Shown here piece after piece: positions 41,882 to 50,500 of a DNA stretch of 64,000 nucleotides. The stretch's first letter is position 1; each line of letters begins with the position of its first letter. The DNA comes from Litorimonas sp046250185 (GTDB lineage Bacteria; Pseudomonadota; Alphaproteobacteria; Caulobacterales; Maricaulaceae). The translations under genes and the position numbers were made by a program. The DNA lies in the NCBI RefSeq assembly GCF_046250185.1, contig NZ_CP176469.1, one strand, 5' to 3'. The notes beneath the pieces are model-generated. The model saw nothing but the letters and a program-made list of their open reading frames with translations. It had not been told where the DNA came from and did not search any database.

Positions 41882-43675
41882 TTAATCCTCATCAGCTATA
41901 TCATCAGATAAATTTTCGGGGACGAAGTTCCCTTGAATGATATTGGTGGTCACATCATGGATTCCAAGAAGGGTCCCATTCGCTAATAGCGGATGGGCAA
42001 AAGCAGGGTGTGCGCGTTCGGCCGCGTCACGGCTTTTTCTCGCTGCGCGTTTTTGTTCCGCCAGCGTTGGTTCGCCCTCTTGATCGGAAGGCGAGACGAT
42101 CCACAACTCGCCTGTTAAATCGCTTAACGCCTGCACGATCTTCCCAATCAAATTATTAAAGCGCGGGTCAGTCACGCGCAGCTCTGCCTTGCCAGGTTTA
42201 AACGACACAGGACGGATATAGCGCTCAATGTCAGAGCGCAGCATGATCTGGCTATCAGGAAGGGCCTCAACAAGTTCAGCCAAGCTCGTGATTTGTATAT
42301 CGCTTGCGGGCGGCGTGATCGGTTTTGGTGCGCTCATACTTGCCGCTGTTTGAGTTGCGGCTGCTGTCGGCGCACCAGTCTGCGAGGAATGACGCGCTGG
42401 CATTGCGGGCGGGGCAGTGTGTGCGGTAACGCCCGCAGAGGGGGTAGAGATTTGCGGTAGGCCCGGCCCGCCATCTGCTTTTTGTTGCTGCGCCGCTTCG
42501 ATAATTTGTGCAGCGAGTTCGGGCGGCGGCATTTGCCCTGCCAGTGATAGCTTTAGCAGCGCCATTTCAGCAGCCGCCAGCGGATCGGGCGCGGTGCGGA
42601 CTTCATTATGCGCCGTCATCAAAACTTGCCAAAGCCGCGTCAACTGCCCCACAGATTGCGCCTCGCCCAGATCGCGCATGCGGGCATGTTGATCAGGAGC
42701 GGCGTCAAATTCTGCGTCATCGCCGAGTGTCTTGGCCCGTGATATATCATGGCAAATATCAAGAAGGTCGCGCATAACCACTGATGGGCTGGCGCCATCA
42801 TCATATTGCGCCCGCATTTCTAGCAACGCCCCTTTGGTATCACCCCGCGCGGCCATTTCGAATAAATCTAAAATCCGCACACGATCCGCGAGGCCTAACA
42901 TCGTGCGCACTTGCTCGCCCGACACCTCGTCCCCGTCCAATCCCGCCTGAACAATCGCCTGATCCAGCAAGGATAGGCCGTCCCGCACAGAGCCTTCTGC
43001 CGCGCGAGAAATGAGCGCCAAGCCAGATTCAGAAATCTTCACGTTTTCTTTGTCGCAAATCCCTTTGAGGTGCTGCGCTAGAACAGATGCCTCGACGCGG
43101 CGCAGATCAAAACGCTGACAACGGGAAAGCACTGTGATTGGAACTTTACGAATTTCAGTCGTAGCGAAAATAAATTTCGCATGATCAGGCGGCTCTTCCA
43201 ACGTCTTTAGCAACGCGTTAAATGCGCCTGTCGAGAGCATGTGCACCTCGTCAATGATATAGACTTTATAGCGTGCCGTCGCGGGCGAGTAGCGCACGCC
43301 CTCCAACATTTCGCGCATATTCTCAACACCTGTGCGGGAGGCTGCGTCCATTTCCAGCACGTCCATATGCCCAGACGCCATGATCAGCTCACAGTGCTTA
43401 CCCGGCGTACCAAGTTCCACACTCGGTCCCTCAATCGTATCAGATTCGTAATTCAAAGCACGGGCCAACAAACGTGCGGTCGTCGTTTTCCCGATCCCGC
43501 GCACCCCCGTCAGCATAAAGGCATGCGCTACGCGATTGGCGCGAAACGCGTTTTTCAGCGTGGTCACCATCGCGTCTTGGCCGATCATGTCTTCAAAGGT
43601 CGTCGGCCGGTATTTTCTAGCCAGCACCTGATAGGGCTGCGCCCCGCTCGGGGATGATGTCTCAGACTCGCTCAT
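41882..43675 (-). CDS. dnaX: DNA polymerase III gamma/tau subunit
   Basis: A 597-residue clamp-loader ATPase. Q-V-L-A-R-K-Y-R-P at the start, Walker A G-V-R-G-I-G-K-T-T, D-E-V-H-M-L-S (Walker B) and L-E-E-P-P are clear. The zinc cysteines of E. coli DnaX are mostly missing (only one Cys in K-H-C), as I recall for other alphaproteobacteria. An A/P/T/Q-rich linker (about 400-450) precedes the tau C-terminus. I see no X-XXY-YYZ slippery site in frame in the A-rich stretch near 42035, so a frameshifted gamma form is not predicted there. The SRP RNA lies 220 bp upstream on the same strand. Confidence 0.95.
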   Translation of the reverse strand: MSESETSSPSGAQPYQVLARKYRPTTFEDMIGQDAMVTTLKNAFRANRVAHAFMLTGVRGIGKTTTARLLARALNYESDTIEGPSVELGTPGKHCELIMASGHMDVLEMDAASRTGVENMREMLEGVRYSPATARYKVYIIDEVHMLSTGAFNALLKTLEEPPDHAKFIFATTEIRKVPITVLSRCQRFDLRRVEASVLAQHLKGICDKENVKISESGLALISRAAEGSVRDGLSLLDQAIVQAGLDGDEVSGEQVRTMLGLADRVRILDLFEMAARGDTKGALLEMRAQYDDGASPSVVMRDLLDICHDISRAKTLGDDAEFDAAPDQHARMRDLGEAQSVGQLTRLWQVLMTAHNEVRTAPDPLAAAEMALLKLSLAGQMPPPELAAQIIEAAQQQKADGGPGLPQISTPSAGVTAHTAPPAMPARHSSQTGAPTAAATQTAASMSAPKPITPPASDIQITSLAELVEALPDSQIMLRSDIERYIRPVSFKPGKAELRVTDPRFNNLIGKIVQALSDLTGELWIVSPSDQEGEPTLAEQKRAARKSRDAAERAHPAFAHPLLANGTLLGIHDVTTNIIQGNFVPENLSDDIADED

Positions 43676-43894
43676 AGACCGACTATAGGGGCGAGGAGGC
43701 GCGATGGGAAGCGGAGTCGGGGAAAGGATTCACAGACTTGTTGGGCGCGAGATAGGGAGGGGTGCCAGAGACGAGATGCAAGGGATCGGTGTGCATTTTT
43801 CCGTTGGAAAATTGTACCTTACGGGTGGGTGGTTTTACAAAACGGAATTCGGAAAATTGGTGTGTATTTTTTGCTTCTCAAAAATTCACTGAGT
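43676..43894. other. Gap between the SRP RNA and dnaX
   Basis: No gene is seen. It contains purine-rich runs and two imperfect copies of GGTGTGYATTTTT (near 43787 and 43858). The dnaX promoter, if separate from that of the SRP RNA, should lie here; I cannot place it. Confidence 0.4.
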
Positions 43895-43988
43895 GGAAGG
43901 CTGCACCTGACCCGATAAGGACTCGCATGCGGCTGCTTCGTTCCCGACCTGACCGGGTTAACAAGAATACCGTCCAAGGCAACCTTCC
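43895..43988 (-). ncRNA. ffs: Signal recognition particle RNA (4.5S type)
   Basis: On the minus strand the apical SRP domain reads GGTCAGGTCGGGAAC followed by GAAGCAGCC, the universal Ffh-binding loop and GNRA-type tetraloop region. The ends close with a perfect 10-bp helix GGAAGGTTGC (43979-43988)/GCAGCCTTCC (43895-43904, one G-U). The predicted length is about 94 nt, normal for the short bacterial SRP RNA. It lies upstream of dnaX in the same direction, a frequent position in alphaproteobacteria. Exact ends are from the closing helix and could extend a few bases. Confidence 0.93.
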
Positions 43989-44044
43989 GAGCGCTATATG
44001 GCGAAAGCGGCGCGGATGTGCAAGCCCTCTGTCCACAAGACATC

Positions 44045-44095
44045 AAAAAGCCTCGATCCCGTTATTTGAATTCAAACAACGCGAACCGAGGCTTT
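44045..44095 (-). terminator. Terminator of the beta-barrel protein gene
   Basis: AAAGCCTCG (44047-44055) pairs with CGAGGCTTT (44087-44095). The loop holds the palindrome TTTGAATTCAAA (44065-44076), so the whole can form one long broken stem. On the minus strand five T follow. Located 25 bp after the stop of the outer-membrane gene. Confidence 0.8.
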
Positions 44096-44119
44096 CGCAA
44101 TTAAATCTGAGCGTTCAGA

Positions 44120-44671
44120 CTAGAATTTACGGACGTATGAGAGTGTCACAACATCACCGCCAGCATCTTCAACTTCGAAGTCCTGATTACCAGCTTCAAT
44201 ATCGTCAAAGTTCAGGTCGTAATATGTGTATTCCAGACGAACACCGTTCATGTCGTCAAACATATACTGACCACCAACACCACCGGCAAAGCCGTCAGCA
44301 TCAGCACTCACGCTCACATTACCGGCAGATGCGCCGACTTTTGTGAAGGCATAACCTGCACGCGCGAATAGATCGAAGTTCTCGCCGGCTGGCAAGCGGA
44401 CAACACCGAATGCGCCAAAGCTGGAGTCGATACCGGCTTTAAACTCTTCGCCTTCGAATGTTTCTTTGTCATCAATGATGCCAAAAGCAGCTTGGCCTTC
44501 GACGCCAAAATATTCGTTGATGTTATAGCCCAGCTTTGCGCTCAGGTTATAGGAATCGAATTCAACAGCATCGACACCGAGGTTGACATATGCACCTGTA
44601 TCTTGAGCTTGAGCCGTTGCAGCCATGCCGAAGATTGCAGTTGTCGCGAGAGCGATTTTTAGAAATTTCAT
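44120..44671 (-). CDS. Outer-membrane beta-barrel protein
   Basis: A 183-residue secreted protein: signal peptide to A-T-A-Q-A (cleavage about residue 22), then alternating-hydrophobicity strands typical of eight-stranded OmpA/OmpW-like barrels, ending in Y-V-R-K-F with the C-terminal Phe used by the BAM complex. Strongly acidic, as often in marine bacteria. Good ribosome site (AAGGAAAAT) and its own terminator suggest a highly expressed monocistronic gene. Ligand or role unknown. Confidence 0.82.
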   Translation of the reverse strand: MKFLKIALATTAIFGMAATAQAQDTGAYVNLGVDAVEFDSYNLSAKLGYNINEYFGVEGQAAFGIIDDKETFEGEEFKAGIDSSFGAFGVVRLPAGENFDLFARAGYAFTKVGASAGNVSVSADADGFAGGVGGQYMFDDMNGVRLEYTYYDLNFDDIEAGNQDFEVEDAGGDVVTLSYVRKF

Positions 44672-44882
44672 GATATTTTCCTTATGTTTAAAGACGTCTA
44701 CTCAAAGACGGGCGCTCCCTAACGCTACACATAAGAATAGACCACTCAGAAAGTCAGCTACAACTAACCTCTAGGTTGGGCTGCGATATAAATACAACAG
44801 TTTATGACCGCCTCGTAATTTACGGAAACAAACAGTAATACTCGGTGCGTGACAGCAGGGTAATGACGCGTTAAACGCTGGC

Positions 44883-45788
44883 ATGACTTACACACCCTCT
44901 CCCATGCCATTTGCTGGCAACACCATTGATTATGCAGAGGTGCAGCGCACGCCGCAGCATTTGCAAACTTTTCTGGGGCAATCCAACGCACGAACAATTT
45001 TATTGTTTGAAGGCAAGGTCGGGATTGGGAAAGGCGGTCGATTGCACCGCACACACCCTTCCGATTTAATTGGGCAGAACTTGTTTGAACCTGGCCCAAT
45101 TTTCCTCGGTATGGAGGGTGAGCGTCCAATTTTTGCGGCTAGCTTACAAAAGCCTGAAACATTTTTACCCATCGAGAACTTTGTCGATTTACGGCTCGGC
45201 GGCGGGCAACTGGATCCCGTTGACCTTGCCACTGCTGGCCGTGCGAAGTCGCTGTTTGATTGGCATAAGACCCATCGTTTTTGCGCAAATTGCGGGGGCG
45301 GCTCAATCTCTGATGAGGGCGGGGCGAAACGACGCTGCAATCATTGCGAGACCGATCACTTTCCGCGCGTCAATCCTGTTGCGATCATGTTGGTGCAAAA
45401 AGACGACATGGTGCTGCTAGGGCGTGGGCCTGGCTGGCCCGAAGGCTTTATGTCATGCCTTGCAGGGTTTGTGTCGCCTGGCGAAACCGTCGAAGAGGCG
45501 ACCTACCGCGAAGTGCTGGAAGAAGTCGGCGTCAAAACTCATAATCATCGCTATGTCTTTAGCCAGCCGTGGCCATTTCCCAGCCAGCTGATGATGGGGA
45601 TGATTTGCGACGCGGCTAACACGAAAATTACGTTGAATGTAAAAGAGCTAGAAGACGCACAGTGGTTCACGCGCGCCCAAGTCGAAGCTGTATTTGATAA
45701 ATCCGTTCCCAATGACGCTAAGCCGTTCATGCGCCCGCCGCGCACGACGATCGCCCATCAAATGCTGCGCTATTGGCTCACGCAGTAG
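44883..45788 (+). CDS. nudC: NADH pyrophosphatase NudC
   Basis: A 301-residue Nudix hydrolase that cleaves NAD(H) and removes NAD caps from RNA. It has the zinc ribbon C-A-N-C-G-G ... C-N-H-C, the F-P-R-V-N-P-V-A-I-M motif, the Nudix box G-F-V-S-P-G-E-T-V-E-E-A...R-E-V-L-E-E-V-G, and the downstream S-Q-P-W-P-F-P-S-Q-L-M signature that marks NADH pyrophosphatases. The family-typical SQPWPFPxS has Q in place of the final S. Convergent with the YHS gene, 8 bp apart. Confidence 0.94.
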   Translation: MTYTPSPMPFAGNTIDYAEVQRTPQHLQTFLGQSNARTILLFEGKVGIGKGGRLHRTHPSDLIGQNLFEPGPIFLGMEGERPIFAASLQKPETFLPIENFVDLRLGGGQLDPVDLATAGRAKSLFDWHKTHRFCANCGGGSISDEGGAKRRCNHCETDHFPRVNPVAIMLVQKDDMVLLGRGPGWPEGFMSCLAGFVSPGETVEEATYREVLEEVGVKTHNHRYVFSQPWPFPSQLMMGMICDAANTKITLNVKELEDAQWFTRAQVEAVFDKSVPNDAKPFMRPPRTTIAHQMLRYWLTQ

Positions 45789-45796
45789 AAAACGCA

Positions 45797-46249
45797 TTAA
45801 TCAGCCAGAATGGCGGGCCACTTCGCATCCGCGAGCGCAACAAATCCATCGCGATTTTTGTCCCAACGGCGTTTGATGCGGCCATTAAAATTCAAATAGA
45901 GCTTTCCGTCTTCGACGTAGTAATAATCCGGCGAGCCTTTGGCTAACTTGCCTTTGGCAACCGCCCAGGCACAGTAGCCGCCATATTCTGGGATAAACAT
46001 TTCGGGGTTCATCTGAAACAAATCCAGATTGCCTTGATTGACGAATTGCCACTCCGCGCCTGCATATTCCGTTTTAAATTCAGCTTTGCCGAGCTGCGGC
46101 GTGCCCGCATAAAAACTCATCACGTCATAGCCCTGCACAGCCAAGTTATTTCGCCAACTCGTATATATCTCTGGCTCTTCTGCATGTGCAGATGTCACTG
46201 CCAGCGGGCTGACCGTCAGGGTCAAGGCGAAGAATAGAGCGCGGATCAT
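45797..46249 (-). CDS. YHS-domain periplasmic protein
   Basis: A 150-residue protein with signal peptide (to about residue 23, S-A-H-A). The mature part is a YHS-type domain: L-A-V-Q-G-Y-D-V-M-S-F, E-F-K-T-E-Y-A-G-A-E-W-Q-F, P-E-Y-G-G-Y-C-A-W-A-V-A, ending with a W-D-K-N-R-D-G motif. YHS domains are often metal-linked, but the partner is unknown. Probably monocistronic; pheA is upstream on the same strand with a 45-bp gap. Confidence 0.82.
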   Translation of the reverse strand: MIRALFFALTLTVSPLAVTSAHAEEPEIYTSWRNNLAVQGYDVMSFYAGTPQLGKAEFKTEYAGAEWQFVNQGNLDLFQMNPEMFIPEYGGYCAWAVAKGKLAKGSPDYYYVEDGKLYLNFNGRIKRRWDKNRDGFVALADAKWPAILAD

Positions 46250-46294
46250 AGAGATTTATATATTGCGGCACAGACGTAGGGACAAGTCACAAGC

Positions 46295-47140
46295 TCAGAC
46301 TTTGCCCAGCCCGCGCGACGGGTGCGCGGCGTAGGTGCCGAGGTGCGTCACAGATTCTGTGAAAAACGCTAACTCCTCCATGGCATGCACCATGGCATCG
46401 CTCTCGGGGTGGCCTTCTACGTCGATATAAAATTGTGCGGCATTAAATGACCCGCCCACCATATAGCTTTCCAGCTTGGTCAGGTTCAGGCCATTTGTCG
46501 CGAAACCGCCCAAGGCTTTATATAGCGCAGATGGGACCGAGCGCACTTTGAACACATAGCTCGACACGACAGGTTCCGCGTCCAATGCTGGCATTGCTGC
46601 CTGCGTCGATAACACCAGAAAGCGGGTCGTATTGTTGGGGCTGTCTTCGATATTTTCGAGCAGCACATCCAATCCATAAGTTTCGGCGGCCAAGGTTGAG
46701 GCTATCGCAGCGACACTCGGGTCACCCAACGTCGCGACGGCTTTCGCCGCGCCTGCCGTATCCACATCAGTCACAGGCGTGATATTGAGAGCCTCTAACC
46801 GTTTGCGGACTTGCCCCAGCGCCATAGGATGCGAGCGCGCAGAGGTGATGCCCTCCACTGTTGCGCCTTTCACAGCAAGTAATTGGTGATGAACAGGCAG
46901 ATAACGCTCGCCAATCACGCTCAACCCGCCCTCTGGCAGCAAATGATAAATATCGGAGACGCGCCCCGCGACCGTATTTTCCACGGGAATCATGGCCAGT
47001 TCTGCCTCCCCGTTCCGCACATGTGCGAAAGCCTGCGCAAAGCTACGACATGGCATAGGCGTGTGATCTGGGAAATGTTCGAGACATGCCAGATGCGAAA
47101 ACGCGCCGACCTCGCCTTGATATACGATATTTTTGCTCAT
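46295..47140 (-). CDS. pheA: Prephenate dehydratase
   Basis: A 281-residue monofunctional enzyme making phenylpyruvate for phenylalanine synthesis. The catalytic domain (about 3-180) has G-E-V-G-A-F-S-H near the start, M-I-P-V-E-N-T-V-A-G-R and N-T-T-R-F-L-V-L. The C-terminal ACT domain (about 195-275), with E-S-Y-M-V-G-G-S-F, is expected to sense phenylalanine. No chorismate mutase domain is fused. Divergent from the cytochrome c gene, a pairing seen in other alphaproteobacteria. Confidence 0.94.
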   Translation of the reverse strand: MSKNIVYQGEVGAFSHLACLEHFPDHTPMPCRSFAQAFAHVRNGEAELAMIPVENTVAGRVSDIYHLLPEGGLSVIGERYLPVHHQLLAVKGATVEGITSARSHPMALGQVRKRLEALNITPVTDVDTAGAAKAVATLGDPSVAAIASTLAAETYGLDVLLENIEDSPNNTTRFLVLSTQAAMPALDAEPVVSSYVFKVRSVPSALYKALGGFATNGLNLTKLESYMVGGSFNAAQFYIDVEGHPESDAMVHAMEELAFFTESVTHLGTYAAHPSRGLGKV

Positions 47141-47301
47141 TTTAGCCCTATATGCCTGTGTCTTATCTGCCTTAAAGCCTTTGCGACCCTTCGCCGCAAG
47201 GTCTTTTACATTTGCATTTAGCGCATAAGTTTATATGAAGACCGCAGATATTGTTAGCGCGGAACCGCTAGCGCACAAAGATTGAATGAAGGACGTTTCC
47301 C

Positions 47302-47991
47302 ATGGATGAATTGGGCTTTACAAAAATCGCCGCCGCTGTGCTGGCTACTGCGCTGGGCGTGATGCTTATTCGCACACTCCCGCACATGCTCATGCATTCT
47401 GATTATCCTGAAATGCCTTTATATAGTGTCGGCTCCGTTGCGGTTGCGGATGCGGGCGAGGAAGTAGACCTGCCCTTCCCACAGCCAGAGTGGATCGCCG
47501 CGATGGACGTCGAGCGCGGCGCGAAAGTTTTCAAAAAATGTGTCTCTTGTCACAACGCTGAAGATGGCGGGAAAAACGGCACAGGCCCAAATCTCTGGGG
47601 TGTTGTTGGTGCTACACCTGGCACACATGACGGCTTTAACTACTCTTCTGCTATGGCAGAGATGGGTACGCCTTGGACATTCGAGCAGCTAGACGGATTT
47701 CTGACCAAGCCGAGTGCTTACCTCAAAGGGACGAAGATGGCTTATATCGGCATTAAGAAAGCCGAAGACCGCGCCGCCGTGATCGAGTATCTCCGCCTTG
47801 CCGCAGCGAACCCGATCCCGCAGCCAGAACCTGCTATTGTTGATATTCCTGCAGAAGAATTGGTCGAAGGCACACAGCCACCAGCTATGGAGCCAACAGT
47901 TGATCCCTCAGAAAATGATGGCAACAATATCGCAGAACCCGCCGAAGGTCAGAAGCCGATGACGGAAGACGAAAAAGCTGAAGTGCAATAA
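47302..47991 (+). CDS. Membrane-anchored cytochrome c
   Basis: A 229-residue class I c-type cytochrome of the CycM/c552 group. It has an uncleaved N-terminal membrane helix (about 8-26), heme motif C80-V-S-C83-H84, and the probable sixth ligand M146 in K-G-T-K-M-A-Y. A long Pro/Glu-rich C-terminal extension (about 170-229) is unusual and probably unstructured. It should carry electrons from the bc1 complex to a terminal oxidase at the periplasmic face. AAGGACG ribosome site. Confidence 0.9.
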   Translation: MDELGFTKIAAAVLATALGVMLIRTLPHMLMHSDYPEMPLYSVGSVAVADAGEEVDLPFPQPEWIAAMDVERGAKVFKKCVSCHNAEDGGKNGTGPNLWGVVGATPGTHDGFNYSSAMAEMGTPWTFEQLDGFLTKPSAYLKGTKMAYIGIKKAEDRAAVIEYLRLAAANPIPQPEPAIVDIPAEELVEGTQPPAMEPTVDPSENDGNNIAEPAEGQKPMTEDEKAEVQ

Positions 47992-47994
47992 GGC

Positions 47995-48798
47995 CTATAG
48001 CCGTTTGAGAATACGAGGCGGTCCAATTCGTTGGATCGCCTTTTTTAATGGCTCCCGCGCGACCTGCATGTGATGAGCATTGGCATGCAACAACGTCTTG
48101 GCATCCTCCATAATCCCAACATGTCCTGCCCAGAAAACGAGATCGCCGCGCAGGGCGGTGTCCAACGCGGTGACAGCGCCCAAATGCGCTTCCTGCTGAT
48201 CGGCGTCACGCGGCGCATCGACACCCGTCGCAGCCAAGGCCATTTGAACGAGCCCTGAACAGTCTACCCCCACTTGCCCCGTCCCACCCCAAATATAAGG
48301 TCGGCCTAGAAACTCTGTGGCCACGTCAACGAAATCTTGCGGCGCAGCATTTTTGACGCACCGCACATGCGCCGTATGAATAAAGCCTAGCCCCGCAATT
48401 TCCCGCAGCGGGCCTTCGCCTTTTTCCAAACGGATTTTAGCGTTCATAGGCAAGACACTCATCAACGGGCTTTTAATATCGGCGCGCTTGAAAACGGGGG
48501 CAGAGACAGTGCTGACCACGTGTGCGGTGCGAACTGTATCTGCCGCGATCATACGCTTGGGCACATACCCAACATAGGCTTTGCGCTTGGAAGGTACCAA
48601 CGGCACAGCGCGACCCAACAGCCACGCACCTGCCTCGGCATAAACATCAAACCCCTGCCCGAATATCAATTCCGTATCTAAAGACACGCTAGTTTTTGGT
48701 GTGGCTTTAAGGGGGGCAGAAGGGGCTATGACGCGGCCACGATAGAGACGCGTTTTTGCGCCCGATGGAAGCGTAAACCGCCGATCAGTCGCAGCCAT
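47995..48798 (-). CDS. NlpC/P60 peptidase with SH3-like N-terminal domains
   Basis: A 267-residue C40 cysteine peptidase. Two SH3-like regions (about 15-130) precede the catalytic domain: V-D-C-S-G-L-V (nucleophile Cys), A-G-H-V-G-I-M (His) and H-A-N-A-H-H-M (third residue). It should cut the D-Glu-meso-DAP bond of murein peptides; no signal peptide is evident, so recycling in the cytosol or non-classical export is possible. Its ATG overlaps the TGA of the MarR gene (TGATG), so the two are co-translated. Confidence 0.85.
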   Translation of the reverse strand: MAATDRRFTLPSGAKTRLYRGRVIAPSAPLKATPKTSVSLDTELIFGQGFDVYAEAGAWLLGRAVPLVPSKRKAYVGYVPKRMIAADTVRTAHVVSTVSAPVFKRADIKSPLMSVLPMNAKIRLEKGEGPLREIAGLGFIHTAHVRCVKNAAPQDFVDVATEFLGRPYIWGGTGQVGVDCSGLVQMALAATGVDAPRDADQQEAHLGAVTALDTALRGDLVFWAGHVGIMEDAKTLLHANAHHMQVAREPLKKAIQRIGPPRILKRL

Positions 48799-49238
48799 CA
48801 GTCGGGAAGTTCTGATTGAATAATATCCGCAAAACCAGAGAGGTAGCGAATACCCGCAGATGTGCGGATCAGAATAATCGAGCGCTTATCACGGTGGTCA
48901 GGTGCGCGCTGCACAAAATCGAGTTTGCACAATTTATCAATCGCGCGAACGATGACGGCCTTGGTCACTCTTAGTTGCTTCGCCAGCGAACGCACCGTGT
49001 GCGGCCCGTCTTCAAGATAAACACTCATCACGACCGCGAGCTGCCGCGCTGTCAAATCAGGCGCATTATTGACGACCGTCGCAACCGTCACCCGATGCCA
49101 AAGCGAAAGGCTATCTTTGCGGGTGAGTTTCGAAAACCCAGTCTCAGAAGATTTACGTAGCGCCTGTGTCGTGATGTCATCCGTTTGGGTTCGCAGGGCC
49201 GTATTGGGCGCGACAACTGGCTGGATAAACGCTGACAT
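48798..49238 (-). CDS. MarR-family transcriptional regulator
   Basis: A 146-residue winged-helix regulator. The core is T-A-R-Q-L-A-V-V-M-S-V-Y (helix 1-2), T-V-R-S-L-A-K-Q-L-R-V-T-K-A-V-I-V-R-A-I-D-K-L (recognition) and the wing D-H-R-D-K-R-S-I-I-L-I. Good GGGAAGGG ribosome site before ATG 49238; an ATG 16 codons upstream lacks one. It is translationally coupled to the NlpC/P60 gene downstream, which it may regulate together with itself. Confidence 0.85.
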   Translation of the reverse strand: MSAFIQPVVAPNTALRTQTDDITTQALRKSSETGFSKLTRKDSLSLWHRVTVATVVNNAPDLTARQLAVVMSVYLEDGPHTVRSLAKQLRVTKAVIVRAIDKLCKLDFVQRAPDHRDKRSIILIRTSAGIRYLSGFADIIQSELPD

Positions 49239-49357
49239 AAATGCGGCCCTTCCCTTGTCGCAAATCACTTTTGTAAAGACTCGCACAGCGCCGATTCCGC
49301 CGTCAAGGCGTCATCCCGTCAGATGACCTCATCTGAGTCTAAGGGATTCAAAAACCA

Positions 49358-50500
49358 ATGAATTTTTTTAAGACTTTTTTGCTATGGCCTAGCGCTATGA
49401 CGCGCTCTGCCGAAAAACCTGTCGGAACATCGCAAGATTTTCTGCATTTGACACAACTCAATGCGGTGCGCCTTCTGGCTGTACTGGCGATTGGGATTGG
49501 CTATGCCTCGACCATGAGTGTGGGATTAGGGCAGCAAGAATGGGGTCATCATTGGGGCTATGACCCCAGCTGGTACGGTATCCAAGTGCTGTTTGTGATC
49601 TCGGGTTGGCTCGCTATGCGGAGCCTGAATCTCGGCAAAACACCAAAGCAATATCTAATATCACGCGCCTGCCGCACTTACCCTTTGCTGATCTTGGTCA
49701 CGACGATTGTTGTCTTAATTCTCTATCCATTATTCGCCGCGCCAGAGGCCCGCACATGGGCATCCGTTCCAAAATTAGCGCGATATTTCCTAGAGACCGC
49801 AACCCTGATCCGCCCGAGCCAGCCTTTGCCCGGCCTGATGGAAGGCGCGAAGTATGATTGCCTCGTCCAAGGCGCGATCTGGACATTGCGCTGGGGAGCC
49901 GTGTTTCATATCGCAGTGGCCTTGATCTGGCGGTTTGGAATTTTGCAACGCCAGCACGCGCTTCTTGCTGGCACAATCGCCGCGATGATCGCCTATGCGG
50001 TTGCCATTCAATATACAGTCACAAGCGGAACCGATATTTTGCGGCCGCTGGTTCCAGGGCTAAAACTAGGCTATGCCTTTGGCGCAGGGATGACAGCCTA
50101 TCATTTGAAAAATCGCCTTCCGCAATCCGGCAAACTGCAATTAATTATCTTAATTGCGCTCGCCTGCTCGGCCACAGCCTTCGCGATTCTTACGCCTCAA
50201 GGGTCACGTCATTGGACGCCGAGCGCAGATATTCTCGGCTCAATGTTTTGGGGCTATCTGGCTTTACTAGCCTTACAAAAACGGGTCGCGATATTCCGAA
50301 ATTGGCCGAACCTCGTGCTGCCGACATTCCTGACCCTTTGGCCCACGGCGCAGGTTTTACTTCTGCTCTCACCGAACATTCCGACATTCGCGCTGATCGT
50401 GGGATCGTTAGCGTTCTCGCTTAGCTTTGCTTTTGGGATCGCCTATCTACGCACTTGGCGCGACCACCTATTTGGTGAAGCTGCCGTTAAGCCCACCTGA
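49358..50500 (+). CDS. Acyltransferase-3-like membrane protein, catalytic residues changed
   Basis: A 380-residue protein with about ten membrane helices and the OafA/AT3 order: L-N-A-V-R-L-L-A-V-L-A in helix 1, L-F-V-I-S-G-W-L-A, and Q-G-A-I-W-T-L-R-W. AT3 enzymes acylate surface glycans. Two hallmark positions differ: the helix-1 His after the R...LAV block is Tyr (G-I-G-Y-A-S), and the Glu normally after W-[TS]-L-x-[VY] is Gly (R-W-G-A-V-F). It may be inactive or transport another group. Its last 33 bp overlap the convergent aminopeptidase gene. Confidence 0.7.
   Translation: MNFFKTFLLWPSAMTRSAEKPVGTSQDFLHLTQLNAVRLLAVLAIGIGYASTMSVGLGQQEWGHHWGYDPSWYGIQVLFVISGWLAMRSLNLGKTPKQYLISRACRTYPLLILVTTIVVLILYPLFAAPEARTWASVPKLARYFLETATLIRPSQPLPGLMEGAKYDCLVQGAIWTLRWGAVFHIAVALIWRFGILQRQHALLAGTIAAMIAYAVAIQYTVTSGTDILRPLVPGLKLGYAFGAGMTAYHLKNRLPQSGKLQLIILIALACSATAFAILTPQGSRHWTPSADILGSMFWGYLALLALQKRVAIFRNWPNLVLPTFLTLWPTAQVLLLLSPNIPTFALIVGSLAFSLSFAFGIAYLRTWRDHLFGEAAVKPT

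Noticed and set aside
42020..42060. Programmed frameshift in dnaX at an A-rich stretch
   Set aside because: The codons read AGA-AAA-AGC, which does not form an X-XXY-YYZ slippery heptamer in frame.
41882..43675. Missing zinc cysteines of DnaX as a novelty
   Set aside because: From memory this loss is usual in alphaproteobacterial DnaX, so it is not reported as a finding.
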